This document shows, piece by piece, positions 35,901 to 44,098 of a DNA stretch of 64,000 bases; position 1 is the first letter of the stretch, and each line of letters begins with the position of its first letter. The stretch comes from Anaerolineaceae bacterium (GTDB taxonomy: Bacteria > Chloroflexota > Anaerolineae > Anaerolineales > Anaerolineaceae): NCBI GenBank assembly GCA_030653365.1, contig JAURZL010000014.1, positions 186,001 through 250,000 on the forward strand, given 5' to 3'. Under the pieces are notes generated by a model. It did not search any database. It was not told the origin of the DNA and was given only the letters and a program-made list of their open reading frames with translations. A program made the translations under genes and the position numbers.

Positions 35901-37434
35901 CGCCAGCGAGGATGGCACAGCCAGAATTTGGGACGCGCAGAATGGTCAGGAATTAGTGCAACTGGCCGGACACAATGGTGGTGTGAACCAGGTTGCCTGG
36001 GGACCACACAACAATCTGATCGCTACAACTGGAGATGATGGTAATTTAATTGTTTGGGATGCCATTACGGGTGAAAAAATAATCGTCATCCAGATAACCC
36101 CAATCAACGCCAATATGACCAGTACAGATCGGATTGTCTGGTCATTAACCTGGTCTCCTGATGGAAGTTCCATCGCAACCGGAAGCGGGGATGGTTTTAT
36201 CCGAATATTGGATGTGGATAATGGCGAGATGATCATAGAAATAAAAGGCCACGACCAGTTTATTACCTATTTGGACTGGGCGCCAAACGAGGAACGGTTG
36301 ATAAGTACCAGTACTGACGGAAAGGCAAGGACTTGGAGTGTCACCCGTGATAATATGCTATTCAGCCTTCCGTATGGATTTGCATATGTAGATTGGTCTC
36401 CCGACGGAAACCATTTTGCTGTTGGCAATTTAACTAATCCTATGGAATTACCCCCAACCGATTTGGAGGAAGGTATTATCACCGTTTGGAATTTTGAAAC
36501 TGTGAAGCCAATTTTTGAAACTTTTGCTGATAAGGATGAAAATTGGGGGTGGGGATGGGTGGAATATTCACCAGATGGAAGGTATCTGCTTTCCAGAACC
36601 ATGTTACAGTGGCCAGATAGAACTGATGCAAATAAGTATTATATATTTGACAGTCAGACTGGCGAGATAATTCGGAAATTAGAAACCAATAAGGACACTT
36701 TATTATTAATGGGTGGTTGGTCTCCGGATGGTCAATTGGTTACGGCAGGGGATTACGAAGGAACTGTCTATTCTTGGGAAGTGAATTCCGGAGAGCTCGT
36801 TAGAACCATGAATTGTTTATCTTGGGCACACATTGTCCAATGGTCTCCGGATGGCAGCAAGATTGCTGCGCTGTGCATGGATTTTGAAAATAGCAGGAAC
36901 GCAATCCAGGTGGTCGATACAAACACATATGAACTGCTTTTCTCTATTGATCGGGATATTATGTTGGACTATTTTCAATGGATTCGTTGGTCGCCGGATA
37001 GTACCCGCATAGCTGCCAGTGGGGGGAGTGATGAAATGGGTCAGATTACCAACCCGGTCTATGTTTTTGATGCCAATACCGGGGAAGAACTCCTCAATAT
37101 CAACAGGCATACATCCATGGTTATGGGAATTGGTTGGTCGCCAGACGGGAAACGTCTGGTAAGTGGCAGTTCGGATGATACCACCCGCATCTGGGATGCA
37201 GAGACAGGGGATGAATTGCTAACCCTTTCTACGCCAGGTGATTGGTACACAATCCCTGATTGGTCTCCTAATGGCAAGTATTTGTTTGTTTCGATTCAAA
37301 ATTTAATTAGCCCGGGGAAATCCGGTGTTTTTCGTGTCTGGCAGACCACCGAGGAGCTGATCGAATATGCCAAAGAATGCTGCGTCTTCCGTGAGCTGAC
37401 GGACGCAGAGCGATTGCAGTTTGGATTGGATTGA
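32932..37434 (+). CDS. BTAD regulator with nSTAND1 ATPase, membrane helix and WD40 repeats
   Basis: 1500 aa from ATG 32932; an in-frame ATG lies 9 bp upstream. The first ~270 residues (winged helix plus BTAD) are strongly similar to the preceding regulator. An nSTAND1-type NTPase follows, from CPYRGLFAFQEVDAPFYFGR, with Walker A GSSGSGKSS and LLVIDQFEELYTL. A single hydrophobic helix (VMGLVGSLVVALILAFIAF) comes next. About a dozen WD40 units with WSPDG and IWDA.TGE motifs form one or two beta-propellers. It ends FRELTDAERLQFGLD, a tail common in Chloroflexota WD40-STAND proteins. I infer a membrane-tethered signal-responsive regulator with the propeller as ligand sensor. Confidence 0.9.
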   Translation: MNKQSLFPEQVFDVPAVSVRFILLGGFCLQCGEQSLTEDQIHLRKARDLLKLLALVPNHRLHREEVLDLLWPEHSTQQAAHNLSQTLYTLRPKLTELDPRIRLEFDEDCLFLLPADGISTSVEEFEKAARSALSRAGQINNQTVTCCQDTIRLYTGALLPDDGPSDLFYQQREQLRQLYVDLLLAFAHANLELSAFVPAIQALQQVIEIDPAHEEAHFQLIRAYALNDQRQAALRQYQLLTDALRCELGVEPSQESMQLRDQIQKGESIVARRRMARKIGKCPYRGLFAFQEVDAPFYFGRTAFVDALEEAIQARKLVVAIVGSSGSGKSSAVYAGLFPRLRKTGGFQFVSFRPGNHPFYALADALIPILHPDLGITFYLAETMALAQQLQNSETALQQIFKQYSEKVANPQQFLLVIDQFEELYTLCQDVDQQKAFVDELLACVETESSNLVILIALRADFMGQALAHRPFADTLQEASLLMGPMTREELRLAIEKPAVLQGAAFEPGLVERILDDVGEKPGNLPLLEFTLTQLWERQIDGWLTHHDYDAIGGVEGALAAYADQVFVDLQDKQREQARHALVQLVQPGEGTEDTRRIAAREELGDESWQLIQYLANRRLVVTGRDAQGRETAEVVHEALIRKWGQFQEWMESDRAFRAWQEQLRAHVRDWQESHQDEGALLHGVPLGVAQTWLGERGDQVSPTEKEYIDAGLALQERLQKERQQRRQRTVMGLVGSLVVALILAFIAFQQRQAAKVQAGVLLASQAESELENGKSDLAILLALAALQEYPYTAQAEHALGQAVTYNRSLNIYEGHSAAVTGADWSSDGKRVATISTDNSVHIWDASTGELIRQIRLPKGITGNIYDWGLTVKWTPDNQYLLTISGDRYLTGSQEYDLFLWNVQTGEQVASVEIQNSAPSPSADLGTSFQHFMTGAGASFASDGRVATQGGDNTALIWDPMLTSQHIVLNGHTQGINAVGWSPDFTHLATASEDGTARIWDAQNGQELVQLAGHNGGVNQVAWGPHNNLIATTGDDGNLIVWDAITGEKIIVIQITPINANMTSTDRIVWSLTWSPDGSSIATGSGDGFIRILDVDNGEMIIEIKGHDQFITYLDWAPNEERLISTSTDGKARTWSVTRDNMLFSLPYGFAYVDWSPDGNHFAVGNLTNPMELPPTDLEEGIITVWNFETVKPIFETFADKDENWGWGWVEYSPDGRYLLSRTMLQWPDRTDANKYYIFDSQTGEIIRKLETNKDTLLLMGGWSPDGQLVTAGDYEGTVYSWEVNSGELVRTMNCLSWAHIVQWSPDGSKIAALCMDFENSRNAIQVVDTNTYELLFSIDRDIMLDYFQWIRWSPDSTRIAASGGSDEMGQITNPVYVFDANTGEELLNINRHTSMVMGIGWSPDGKRLVSGSSDDTTRIWDAETGDELLTLSTPGDWYTIPDWSPNGKYLFVSIQNLISPGKSGVFRVWQTTEELIEYAKECCVFRELTDAERLQFGLD

Positions 37435-37473
37435 GTGAATGTTGGGTTCGTCAGCGACGCTACCTTCTCACTG

Positions 37474-37499
37474 TGTAGTACCCGCGAAGTGAGAGGTAT
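37474..37499. repeat. Hairpin repeat (GTAGTACCCG...GAGAGGTAT)
   Basis: Same family as 15448-15474 and 24441-24530; TACC and GGTA arms flank a short loop. Confidence 0.5.
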
Positions 37500-37545
37500 T
37501 TTCTGTCACCTTTTATTCTTTTACTTTTAAACTTGCGCCTTCAGC

Positions 37546-39819
37546 CTATCTCTTCTTCCCCATCATCCACATCTGCTTTCCATCCGTCACAATCTCAATC
37601 CTTCCCGTCTGTTCTGTACTGATTTTTCCGTACTCATCGCCATCAACAAACTCATGATGAAGATACAGCTGCGGTTGCCAGACGAATCCTTCCAAAGAAT
37701 CCTTCAATCCCGGGCTAGCAAGAACCACGGCGCCATCAATGAGCTGGTTTCCTTCCATCGATATCATTGCCTCTTCCTGCCAGATGAACCGAAACTCTCC
37801 ATAGGTCAGCAGCAAGGAAAATCCATTATCTTCGACTGCAAGCTTTTCAAACCTGACGCCATCTCCACAATCCACCAATTCTCCTGGTTGAAGAATACCA
37901 ATATCCACCTTTTTATATTTCAGTTCTTTGATCACTTCCTGCGCGGTTACCGTGTCAGGAATCGAATATCCCCACAGAAATTTGCCCATCTTATAGCGTT
38001 CCAATAGTACCTGAAAAGATTGATATGAATCCGTTTTCGGTCGGGTCACAATCGCCAGATCAAGTGATCGATCCAATGTTGGTATATGCTGATTCAGTTC
38101 ACTGCTGAGGTGGTTGGCTGAATCCCCAGAATTGACCAGAATTCTTTTTCCACCCGGCGTTTGAACCAGCACAACTCCTTCATTTGGCTCATCCAGTATC
38201 CAGAGATGCAACATACCGTCTGGTTTGAGCAACACCGCATTCCACACCAGAAAAATGGAAGCCACCAGTGTGCTAGTTAAAATGGCAGGTGTTTTCAGTT
38301 TTTGTAAGTTTTGTTGCTCTTTCTTGTGGGTAAAAAAGAAAATCAATAAATACAGGGCCACGACGGTGACAATACTCACTTCACCTAATTCCAACACACC
38401 GCCGGAGAAACCAGCCAGCCAGGTCACAACCTGATTGGTGTAGAAGAGTGGTGCCCAAACCAAATAAGACAACAACTGACCCAGCGGAGAGATCAACAGT
38501 CCTACTAATACAGCAATCCCTCCCAGAATCATCACCAATGGCTGCACCGGCAAAATCAACGGGTTGGCAAGCAGGGTTGTTAACGACAATTGTTCAAAGT
38601 GGTATAACACAACCGGCAAGGTCATCACCTGTGCTGCCAACGTAAATAGAAAATAATCGCTTACCGGTCCAGTAACCCGTTCAACGATTGATTCCGGTAA
38701 ATACCTGCCCGCCAGATTGCGGAACCAGTTCATCATTCGATCTGAATATAATACCAATCCGAGCGTGGCTGTCGCTGAAAGTTGAAAACCTGGATCCCAC
38801 ACCAGCAGTGGATTGAACAGGCACATCACCGCAGCGGTCAGCGATAAGGTATAAATACCGGACTGCCCACGCCCGATCAGGCCAGCACTCATCGCCAGAC
38901 AGCTCATCAAAGCCGCTCGAATCACCGCAGGGTTTGCCCCCACCAGGATGGTGTAAAGGCTGATGACCACTATCGCCAGCAGGGCAGCCCACCAGATCGA
39001 CAACCATTTTCGAAAGCCCTTGAGGAAGATGCCTGCCAGGATGGTCATATTGAATCCGGAAATTGCGACGATATGGGCGGTACCGGTATCCTGAAAAGCA
39101 CGTTTTAAATCGGACGGGATATCTGTCTCAATTCCCAATAAAATGCCGGAGAGTAGCCCGGCTTCCGGTTGTAGAAAAAATGTTTGTATTCGCTGGTATG
39201 CCGTTTGCCGTAAAGCAAACAATCCGGTTTTTACCCAACCTGCCTGCCCTCTCTCCAACCATTGTACATATGGATACACCATCATGGAATGAATACCGCG
39301 TTGTGCCAGATAGTCCTTATAGGAAAACGCTTCATTCTCATCCGGTGTCAGTACTTGCCCACGAATATTTACCCTATCCCCATATTTCCATTCCCCCGTC
39401 CTTTGGATCACCAGTATTTTACCCTCGAGATTTCTGTCAATCGGGGCGAGCAACCTGTCGACACAAACAATCAGGCGTGTATGCCGCTCATACTGTTGTG
39501 GATCAGCACAAACAACGCCAGTAATTTTGAGTTCTTGCTGTTCATTATAGAAAGCTACATCATTGGGGGTAAATGGTTTCTGCTGGAGAGCTGTATAGCG
39601 CAAACCACCACCCATCAACACTGCCAGCACCAGGAACACTGGCAGGCAAATGATCCGCAAAGACCTCCATCTTTTTCTTGCCAGCCATTCAATTGCCGAC
39701 AATCCCAAACTAATCCAGAAGGATATTCTCCAATAACCAATAGGAACAGACAGTACGTCCGCCAATGGAATACTGATCAGAAAAGCGGAAGATATCCAGA
39801 ATAATGGGATTCTTCTCAT
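37546..39819 (-). CDS. comEC: ComEC/Rec2-family DNA uptake channel, degenerate beta-lactamase domain
   Basis: 757 aa. N-terminal membrane helices and an OB-like DUF4131 domain (LKITGVVCADPQQYERHTRL, KYGDRVNIRGQV) precede the Competence domain: SGILLGIETDIPSDLKRAFQ, then TGTAHIVAISGFNMTIL. About 10 helices form the channel. The C-terminal metallo-beta-lactamase domain keeps its shape but not its metal site. Where active proteins have DVGQGD and THxxxDH, this one has DEPNEG and VTRPKTDSY. Uptake may therefore work without, or with separate, strand degradation. Its stop lies in a TAGGCTGAAGGC repeat unit. It stands next to ssb, which fits DNA uptake. Confidence 0.88.
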   Translation of the reverse strand: MRRIPLFWISSAFLISIPLADVLSVPIGYWRISFWISLGLSAIEWLARKRWRSLRIICLPVFLVLAVLMGGGLRYTALQQKPFTPNDVAFYNEQQELKITGVVCADPQQYERHTRLIVCVDRLLAPIDRNLEGKILVIQRTGEWKYGDRVNIRGQVLTPDENEAFSYKDYLAQRGIHSMMVYPYVQWLERGQAGWVKTGLFALRQTAYQRIQTFFLQPEAGLLSGILLGIETDIPSDLKRAFQDTGTAHIVAISGFNMTILAGIFLKGFRKWLSIWWAALLAIVVISLYTILVGANPAVIRAALMSCLAMSAGLIGRGQSGIYTLSLTAAVMCLFNPLLVWDPGFQLSATATLGLVLYSDRMMNWFRNLAGRYLPESIVERVTGPVSDYFLFTLAAQVMTLPVVLYHFEQLSLTTLLANPLILPVQPLVMILGGIAVLVGLLISPLGQLLSYLVWAPLFYTNQVVTWLAGFSGGVLELGEVSIVTVVALYLLIFFFTHKKEQQNLQKLKTPAILTSTLVASIFLVWNAVLLKPDGMLHLWILDEPNEGVVLVQTPGGKRILVNSGDSANHLSSELNQHIPTLDRSLDLAIVTRPKTDSYQSFQVLLERYKMGKFLWGYSIPDTVTAQEVIKELKYKKVDIGILQPGELVDCGDGVRFEKLAVEDNGFSLLLTYGEFRFIWQEEAMISMEGNQLIDGAVVLASPGLKDSLEGFVWQPQLYLHHEFVDGDEYGKISTEQTGRIEIVTDGKQMWMMGKKR

Positions 39820-39864
39820 GGTTTATGCTGACGTTTGAATGCTTAATTTTCTGGTTGATTGAAT

Positions 39865-40233
39865 TTATTCGATTTCTTCAACCACATCCAAATCTGTTTC
39901 TTCTCCTCGCCATTCAAAAAGTTGGATCTGATCCAGAATGATCTTCGTGAAGGTGCGATTCTCTCCGTTGCTCTCATATTTCTGGGTGCGTAACTGTCCC
40001 TCCAGATAAACCAACTCTCCTTTGTGGACATATTTTTCACAGAATTCTGCTGTTTTTCCCCAGGCTTCAATATTGAACCAATCAGTTTCTTTCTTTACTT
40101 CTCCCGATTTATCTTTCCAGCGTCGATCAACTGCCAGAGAAAAAGTACACACTGTCCGATCATTAGGTGTTTTTTTTGTTTCTGGTTCTTTACCCAAACG
40201 CCCAATTAACTGCACACGATTCAACGATGCCAT
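39865..40233 (-). CDS. ssb: Single-stranded DNA-binding protein
   Basis: 122 aa. OB-fold with NRVQLIGRLGKEPETKKTPN, CTFSLAVDRRWKDKSG, DWFNIEAWGKTAEFCEKYV and KGELVYLEGQLRTQKYE, all standard SSB landmarks. The acidic end (EETDLDVVEEIE) stands in for the usual DDDIPF protein-interaction tail, so this short form may be a secondary, competence-type Ssb. A strong AGGAGG precedes ATG 40233. Divergent from the kinase gene at 40416. Confidence 0.94.
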   Translation of the reverse strand: MASLNRVQLIGRLGKEPETKKTPNDRTVCTFSLAVDRRWKDKSGEVKKETDWFNIEAWGKTAEFCEKYVHKGELVYLEGQLRTQKYESNGENRTFTKIILDQIQLFEWRGEETDLDVVEEIE

Positions 40234-40358
40234 TCCAACCTCCTGGTTTAATAGTGTTATTTTGTTTTTGCGATTCTTACTGGGACGAGGCTGCGATCAA
40301 TCGGATGATTATTCAACCCCAATCGGTGTTCATTTTTTAATCATGAAAACCTTAAAAT

Positions 40359-40386
40359 AGTTTATATTTAATTATCTGACTGTCAA
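40359..40386 (-). promoter_or_regulatory. Promoter of ssb
   Basis: On the minus strand: TTGACA (40386-40381), 16 bp, TAAACT (40364-40359). Consensus -35 and reasonable -10, about 125 bp ahead of ssb. Confidence 0.5.
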
Positions 40387-40415
40387 GCAAAAAATTGTCA
40401 TAATTAGGAGTAAGC

Positions 40416-41048
40416 ATGTATATTTCGATTGAAGGCGTGATTGGCGTGGGCAAGACAACGCTGGCACGCATGTTACAGCCAGCCTTTGAAGCTAATTTGC
40501 TATTAGAGGTCTTTGAAGAAAATCCCTTCCTCAGTAATTTTTATGCCAACCGTGCGCTCTATGCCTTCCAGACCCAGATGTTCTTTCTGCTTTCGCGATA
40601 CCGCCAGCAAAATCAGCGTGTGCCTGAATTGCTGTCCAGCGATCAACATCTGATCAGTGACTACACCTTCGATAAAGACTCGCTCTTCGCCAGAATCAAT
40701 CTTAAAGGTGATGAGTTAGATATGTATTTTAAGATTCACGAAGCCCTGGCGGAGAAGATTCCTCCCCCCGACCTGATGGTCTATTTGCGTGCTGACACCG
40801 ATGTTCTCATGCAACGCATCGCCATGCGCGACCGCACCTATGAGCGCACCATGGAGCGCGATTATATTCACCAGCTGAATCATGCCTATGATGATTACTT
40901 TATTAATAACCCTCACAAATCCAAGATTCTAATTCTTGAGTGTAACGAAATTGACTTTGTCCGTTTTCCGGAACAACTTGACTGGATTGAAAACCGCATT
41001 CGTCAGGTTCTGCAACTCTCTCCCTATCAACCCCAACTGCCTATTTAA
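40416..41048 (+). CDS. Deoxynucleoside kinase (Dgk-like)
   Basis: 210 aa. It phosphorylates a deoxynucleoside in the salvage pathway. The P-loop EGVIGVGKTTL is at 6-16. SDYTFDKDSLFARINL replaces the DRS form seen in the second kinase and resembles the Dgk branch. A lid segment, MRDRTYERTMERDYIHQLN, is intact. It pairs with the related gene at 42987, as Dgk/Dck pairs do in Bacillus and Deinococcus. AGGAG precedes ATG 40416. The following gene starts 30 bp downstream and may be co-transcribed. Exact base preference is inferred only from motif type. Confidence 0.88.
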   Translation: MYISIEGVIGVGKTTLARMLQPAFEANLLLEVFEENPFLSNFYANRALYAFQTQMFFLLSRYRQQNQRVPELLSSDQHLISDYTFDKDSLFARINLKGDELDMYFKIHEALAEKIPPPDLMVYLRADTDVLMQRIAMRDRTYERTMERDYIHQLNHAYDDYFINNPHKSKILILECNEIDFVRFPEQLDWIENRIRQVLQLSPYQPQLPI

Positions 41049-41077
41049 TTTTTCTCAATCTGGAAAGGATTCGTTTC

Positions 41078-42100
41078 ATGCGCATCACCCGCGATATTTT
41101 ACTCAAAGCAGCCAGAACCGTCGTTCAACAACGCACTATGCGTGACAAACACATTTTGTGTGTCTATCTGACCGGCTCCGTCATCGACGATCTTCCTCTT
41201 CTCGGTGGTACTGCCGATATCGACCTGGTCTTCGTACACGATCAACCACCTTCCCAACCTCGCGAAATCATCCGTCTAACTCCAGATGTCCACCTTGATC
41301 TGGCACATCATGACCAATCAATTTACAATCAGCCTCGTGAATTGCGTATCGATCCCTGGATTGGTTCTTTTTTGCTAAAAGATCCAATAACTTTATATGG
41401 TACCCAACACTGGTTTGAATATATTCAATCCACCGTGAGTGCCACTTTCTACCAGCCAGAAACGGTATTAAAACGTGCTTTACCTCTGGCAGAAAAAGCC
41501 CGCCAGGTCTGGTTGGATTTTCAACTTGATCCTCAGAATCCCGATCCGGAGCGAGTCTGGGCATACTTGCAAGCACTGGAAATGGCAGCCAATTCTCTGG
41601 CTGTGCTGGAAGGTGTTCCTTTAACCGAACGGCGGTTTCTGCTTCAATTTCCTCAACGCGTCGCCGATCTCGGTTATCCTGGAATGGCAGCCGGACTCAT
41701 TGATTTAATTGCCCCTCAAATGCCTTCCACTGAAACAATTGAAAAGTGGATTGGTGACTGGAAATCAAACCTGACAAGAATCGGCCAGAACCCGGATTAT
41801 CCTATCCATCTCAGCCCAATCCGACATGGCTATTACATCCGGGCTGTCGAAGCCCTGATCACCGATGAACCTGCTTCTGCTCTCTGGATTCTCCTTCATA
41901 CCTGGACACGTGCTATCCTCAGTTGCCAAACCGATCAGGAATCTTTGGAAAAATGGAGTACCTGTCTGACTGAATTGGGTATTTATGGCGAGCATTTCCA
42001 GAATTGTATGAACAATTTTGATCAATTTTTAGATCAGGTAGAAGAAATAATCGAAAAATGGGCAGATCAAAACGGAATTGACCTGTCTACTCTTCAATAA
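41078..42100 (+). CDS. Nucleotidyltransferase-fold protein of unknown function
   Basis: 340 aa. The N-terminal Pol-beta-type nucleotidyltransferase core shows TGSV (G33-S34) and ADIDLVFVHD with D47 and D49. A third acidic residue is likely in HLDLAHHD. The remaining ~240 residues are helical, rich in W, and match no family I recognise. They could be a substrate-binding domain, as in aminoglycoside nucleotidyltransferases. The gene is probably co-transcribed with the deoxynucleoside kinase and ends at the edge of the candidate origin region. It could modify a nucleotide, RNA or small molecule. Confidence 0.65.
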   Translation: MRITRDILLKAARTVVQQRTMRDKHILCVYLTGSVIDDLPLLGGTADIDLVFVHDQPPSQPREIIRLTPDVHLDLAHHDQSIYNQPRELRIDPWIGSFLLKDPITLYGTQHWFEYIQSTVSATFYQPETVLKRALPLAEKARQVWLDFQLDPQNPDPERVWAYLQALEMAANSLAVLEGVPLTERRFLLQFPQRVADLGYPGMAAGLIDLIAPQMPSTETIEKWIGDWKSNLTRIGQNPDYPIHLSPIRHGYYIRAVEALITDEPASALWILLHTWTRAILSCQTDQESLEKWSTCLTELGIYGEHFQNCMNNFDQFLDQVEEIIEKWADQNGIDLSTLQ

Positions 42101-42715
42101 AATGCTGAATAGCCAGTGGAACCATCCTGGGAATATCATCCCCTGTGAATATTATCCTGTCGATATCATGGATATAATACTGTGTGGATAACCCTTTATA
42201 TATTGTGGATAAAATAGTATAACTTTTCGATTTATTTCTGGATCTTTTTGAAAATAAACACTATATCTGGCGGTTTAAACAAATTTTTGTCCATATATAC
42301 TGTTTGCCTCTCTTTTTACTGTATCCGTCATTAAAAAGTTTTCACTACTTTTCCTTTTTTTATATACAGCTGCTATGTATAAAATCATCACTTTTACCAC
42401 CATATACAGGTTATTTTTAATATGTTATCTACATATAGTGATTTTTATTGATTTCTCCACAAATCCACAGCCCCTACTATTAATACGACTCTATTTAAAT
42501 ACCTAATAATAAGCATCATATTAATAACACCGTGAGCACCAGGAAGGAAAGAAAAAATAATTATCTTATCTTGTTTAACATGTCTGGTCATCTACGCTTG
42601 TTATTTGAGTTTTTTTCCTGTACAATCAATTTAAATTATTGATAGGGTTACTATTAAGTTTGCTTATCGTTGACCGCCACAAGTAAAAAGAGAGATTAAA
42701 CAAGGGAGAATAACA
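42101..42715. other. AT-rich intergenic region with DnaA-box matches (candidate oriC part 1)
   Basis: No gene. Two perfect TGTGGATAA boxes at 42183-42191 and 42204-42212. One-mismatch TTATCTACA at 42425-42433 and TTCTCCACA at 42453-42461, and a two-mismatch AAATCCACA at 42461-42469. About 300 bp in between and after are very AT-rich with repeated TATATAC/TAATAA runs, suitable as an unwinding element. The right end carries the spoVS promoter. It pairs with the box cluster at 43863-44082. Confidence 0.5.
42598..42626 (+). promoter_or_regulatory. Promoter of spoVS
   Basis: TTGTTA (42598-42603), 17 bp, TACAAT (42621-42626), about 90 bp before the gene. Confidence 0.5.
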
Positions 42716-42976
42716 ATGGATGTCATTAAAGTAAAAGCAAACTCACGTACAGCAGCAGTCGCGGGAGCTATTGCCGGTGTGGTACGTGAACATCATCGCG
42801 CAGAAGTACAGGCAATTGGAGCAGGTGCCATTAATCAGGCAGTTAAAGCGCTGGTATTGGCAACAGGATACCTGGCCGAAGACGGTATCGCGGTGGTTTG
42901 TATTCCACAATTTGTCGATGTAGATATTGATGGAAAGGTACGCACAGCGATCAAGTTAAACGTAGAACCCCGTTAA
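42716..42976 (+). CDS. spoVS: Stage V sporulation protein S
   Basis: 86 aa, full length. The sequence MDVIKVKANSRTAAVAGAIA, GAGAINQAVKALVLATGYL and FVDVDIDGKVRTAIKL is the highly conserved SpoVS family. These small Alba-like proteins bind nucleic acid and affect sporulation or septation in Bacillus. They are also kept by non-sporulating phyla such as Chloroflexota and Deinococcota, where the role is regulatory or nucleoid-related and not settled. AAGGGAG precedes the ATG. It sits between the two DnaA-box clusters. Confidence 0.95.
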   Translation: MDVIKVKANSRTAAVAGAIAGVVREHHRAEVQAIGAGAINQAVKALVLATGYLAEDGIAVVCIPQFVDVDIDGKVRTAIKLNVEPR

Positions 42977-42986
42977 CTTTCTTTTT

Positions 42987-43649
42987 TCATTCAGAAGTCT
43001 GAAAGACTTCATCAGGGTAAAAAATTACTTCTTCTTTGCCTGTTAATTTATCCTGTACTTTTTGAATGATCAGGGTCAGATGTCGGGGGTGTTTGACATA
43101 ATCAAGCGAGTCCGCCGGAACGGTGAGCACCGGACAGAATGTGAAATTTGCGATCCAGCTTTCATATAAAGTATTCAATTGTTCAAGGTAATCTTCCGGC
43201 ATTGTCTGTTCATAGGTTCGGTCACGTTGTTTGATGCGCCGGATCAGAGTATCTACTGAAGCTCGCAGATAAATGACAAGATCCGGAGGGGTCAGAAATT
43301 CCGTCAGGGTCTGGTACAGGGCATGATACGTCTGATAATCACGTTCATCCATCTTCCCCTGCAGGAAAAGGTTGCGTGCAAAAATCTCCGCGTCTTCATA
43401 AATACTGCGATCCTGAATGACTGATCCAGGGGAGAGGGTCAGTTGCTGGTGGAGCCGAATTCTGTGTGTAAGAAAGAAAATTTGTGAATGGAAACTCCAG
43501 GTATTCATATCTGCATAAAAATCCGCCAGATAAGGATTTTCTGTCACTGGTTCGTAGAAAGGTTGAAATCCGATCCTTTGACAAATCATCTCCACCAGCG
43601 TTGATTTACCAACACCAATGTTTCCGGCAATCGCAATATATTTTTTCAT
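42987..43649 (-). CDS. Deoxynucleoside kinase (Dck/dAK-like)
   Basis: 220 aa. P-loop GNIGVGKSTL at 8-17, FYEPVTENPYLADFYADMNT, the catalytic DRSIYEDAEIF, and the lid IKQRDRTYEQTMPEDYLEQL. All hallmarks of the deoxynucleoside kinase family are present; the DRS motif places it in the Dck/dAK-like branch. With the Dgk-like kinase 2.5 kb away it probably covers all deoxynucleosides for salvage. AAAGGAG before ATG 43649. It is convergent with spoVS, 10 bp apart. Confidence 0.9.
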   Translation of the reverse strand: MKKYIAIAGNIGVGKSTLVEMICQRIGFQPFYEPVTENPYLADFYADMNTWSFHSQIFFLTHRIRLHQQLTLSPGSVIQDRSIYEDAEIFARNLFLQGKMDERDYQTYHALYQTLTEFLTPPDLVIYLRASVDTLIRRIKQRDRTYEQTMPEDYLEQLNTLYESWIANFTFCPVLTVPADSLDYVKHPRHLTLIIQKVQDKLTGKEEVIFYPDEVFQTSE

Positions 43650-43677
43650 TGATTCTCCTTTTGGTGTTGGTTTGTCA

Positions 43678-43757
43678 TTTCAATAAAAAGGGGTTGAGGA
43701 AAGATTTTTAGGTGGGCTATAGCCCACCTAAAAACTCTCTACTGCTAATTATTGAAA
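43678..43757. repeat. MITE-like hairpin element with perfect 30-bp core palindrome
   Basis: 80 bp with perfect 9-bp terminal inverted repeats TTTCAATAA (43678-43686) and TTATTGAAA (43749-43757). The core palindrome is at 43705-43734, arm TTTTTAGGTGGGCTA. No gene ends here, so it is not a simple terminator. It shares termini and overall plan with 21574-21650. Confidence 0.75.
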
Positions 43758-43862
43758 AGATACATTGGTTTGATAAAAAAAATTTACTTGAGGAAGTTCT
43801 CTAAGCTCTTCTATTTAATTAAACCATCGATTCAGAAATTTGCATCCTTAAAACATACTGAA

Positions 43863-44082
43863 TGTGGAATAATCTGTGGATAATTGATACTGGAATCTTT
43901 CAACTTGTTGAATACCTGTTGATAACACTGTGGAAAAGTACCATAAACTGTGAATAACTGCCTAAAAATGGTGGAGAAATAATGATTCCGTTGATTCATA
44001 AAGAAGAAAGAAATCAATATTATGTTGTATCTGTGGATAACTACCCCTAAATCTGTGGATAAACACGATTAATTGTGGAAAA
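43863..44082. other. DnaA-box cluster (candidate oriC part 2)
   Basis: All in the same orientation: perfect TGTGGATAA at 43875-43883, 44032-44040 and 44054-44062. One-mismatch boxes are TGTTGATAA (43917), TGTGGAAAA (43929 and 44074) and TGTGAATAA (43949). The region is AT-rich and gene-free (43758-44095). With the pair at 42183 and 42204, five perfect boxes fall within 1.9 kb; chance expectation for a 9-mer on both strands of 64 kb is about 0.5. It could be oriC or a DnaA titration/reactivation site. Confidence 0.6.
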
Positions 44083-44098
44083 CTCGTTCTAAAATGAA

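Noticed and set aside
43705-43734. Perfect palindrome as a rho-independent terminator
   Set aside because: No gene ends towards it: the kinase at 43649 starts there and the ferredoxin has its own terminator; terminal repeats make a MITE-like element more likely.
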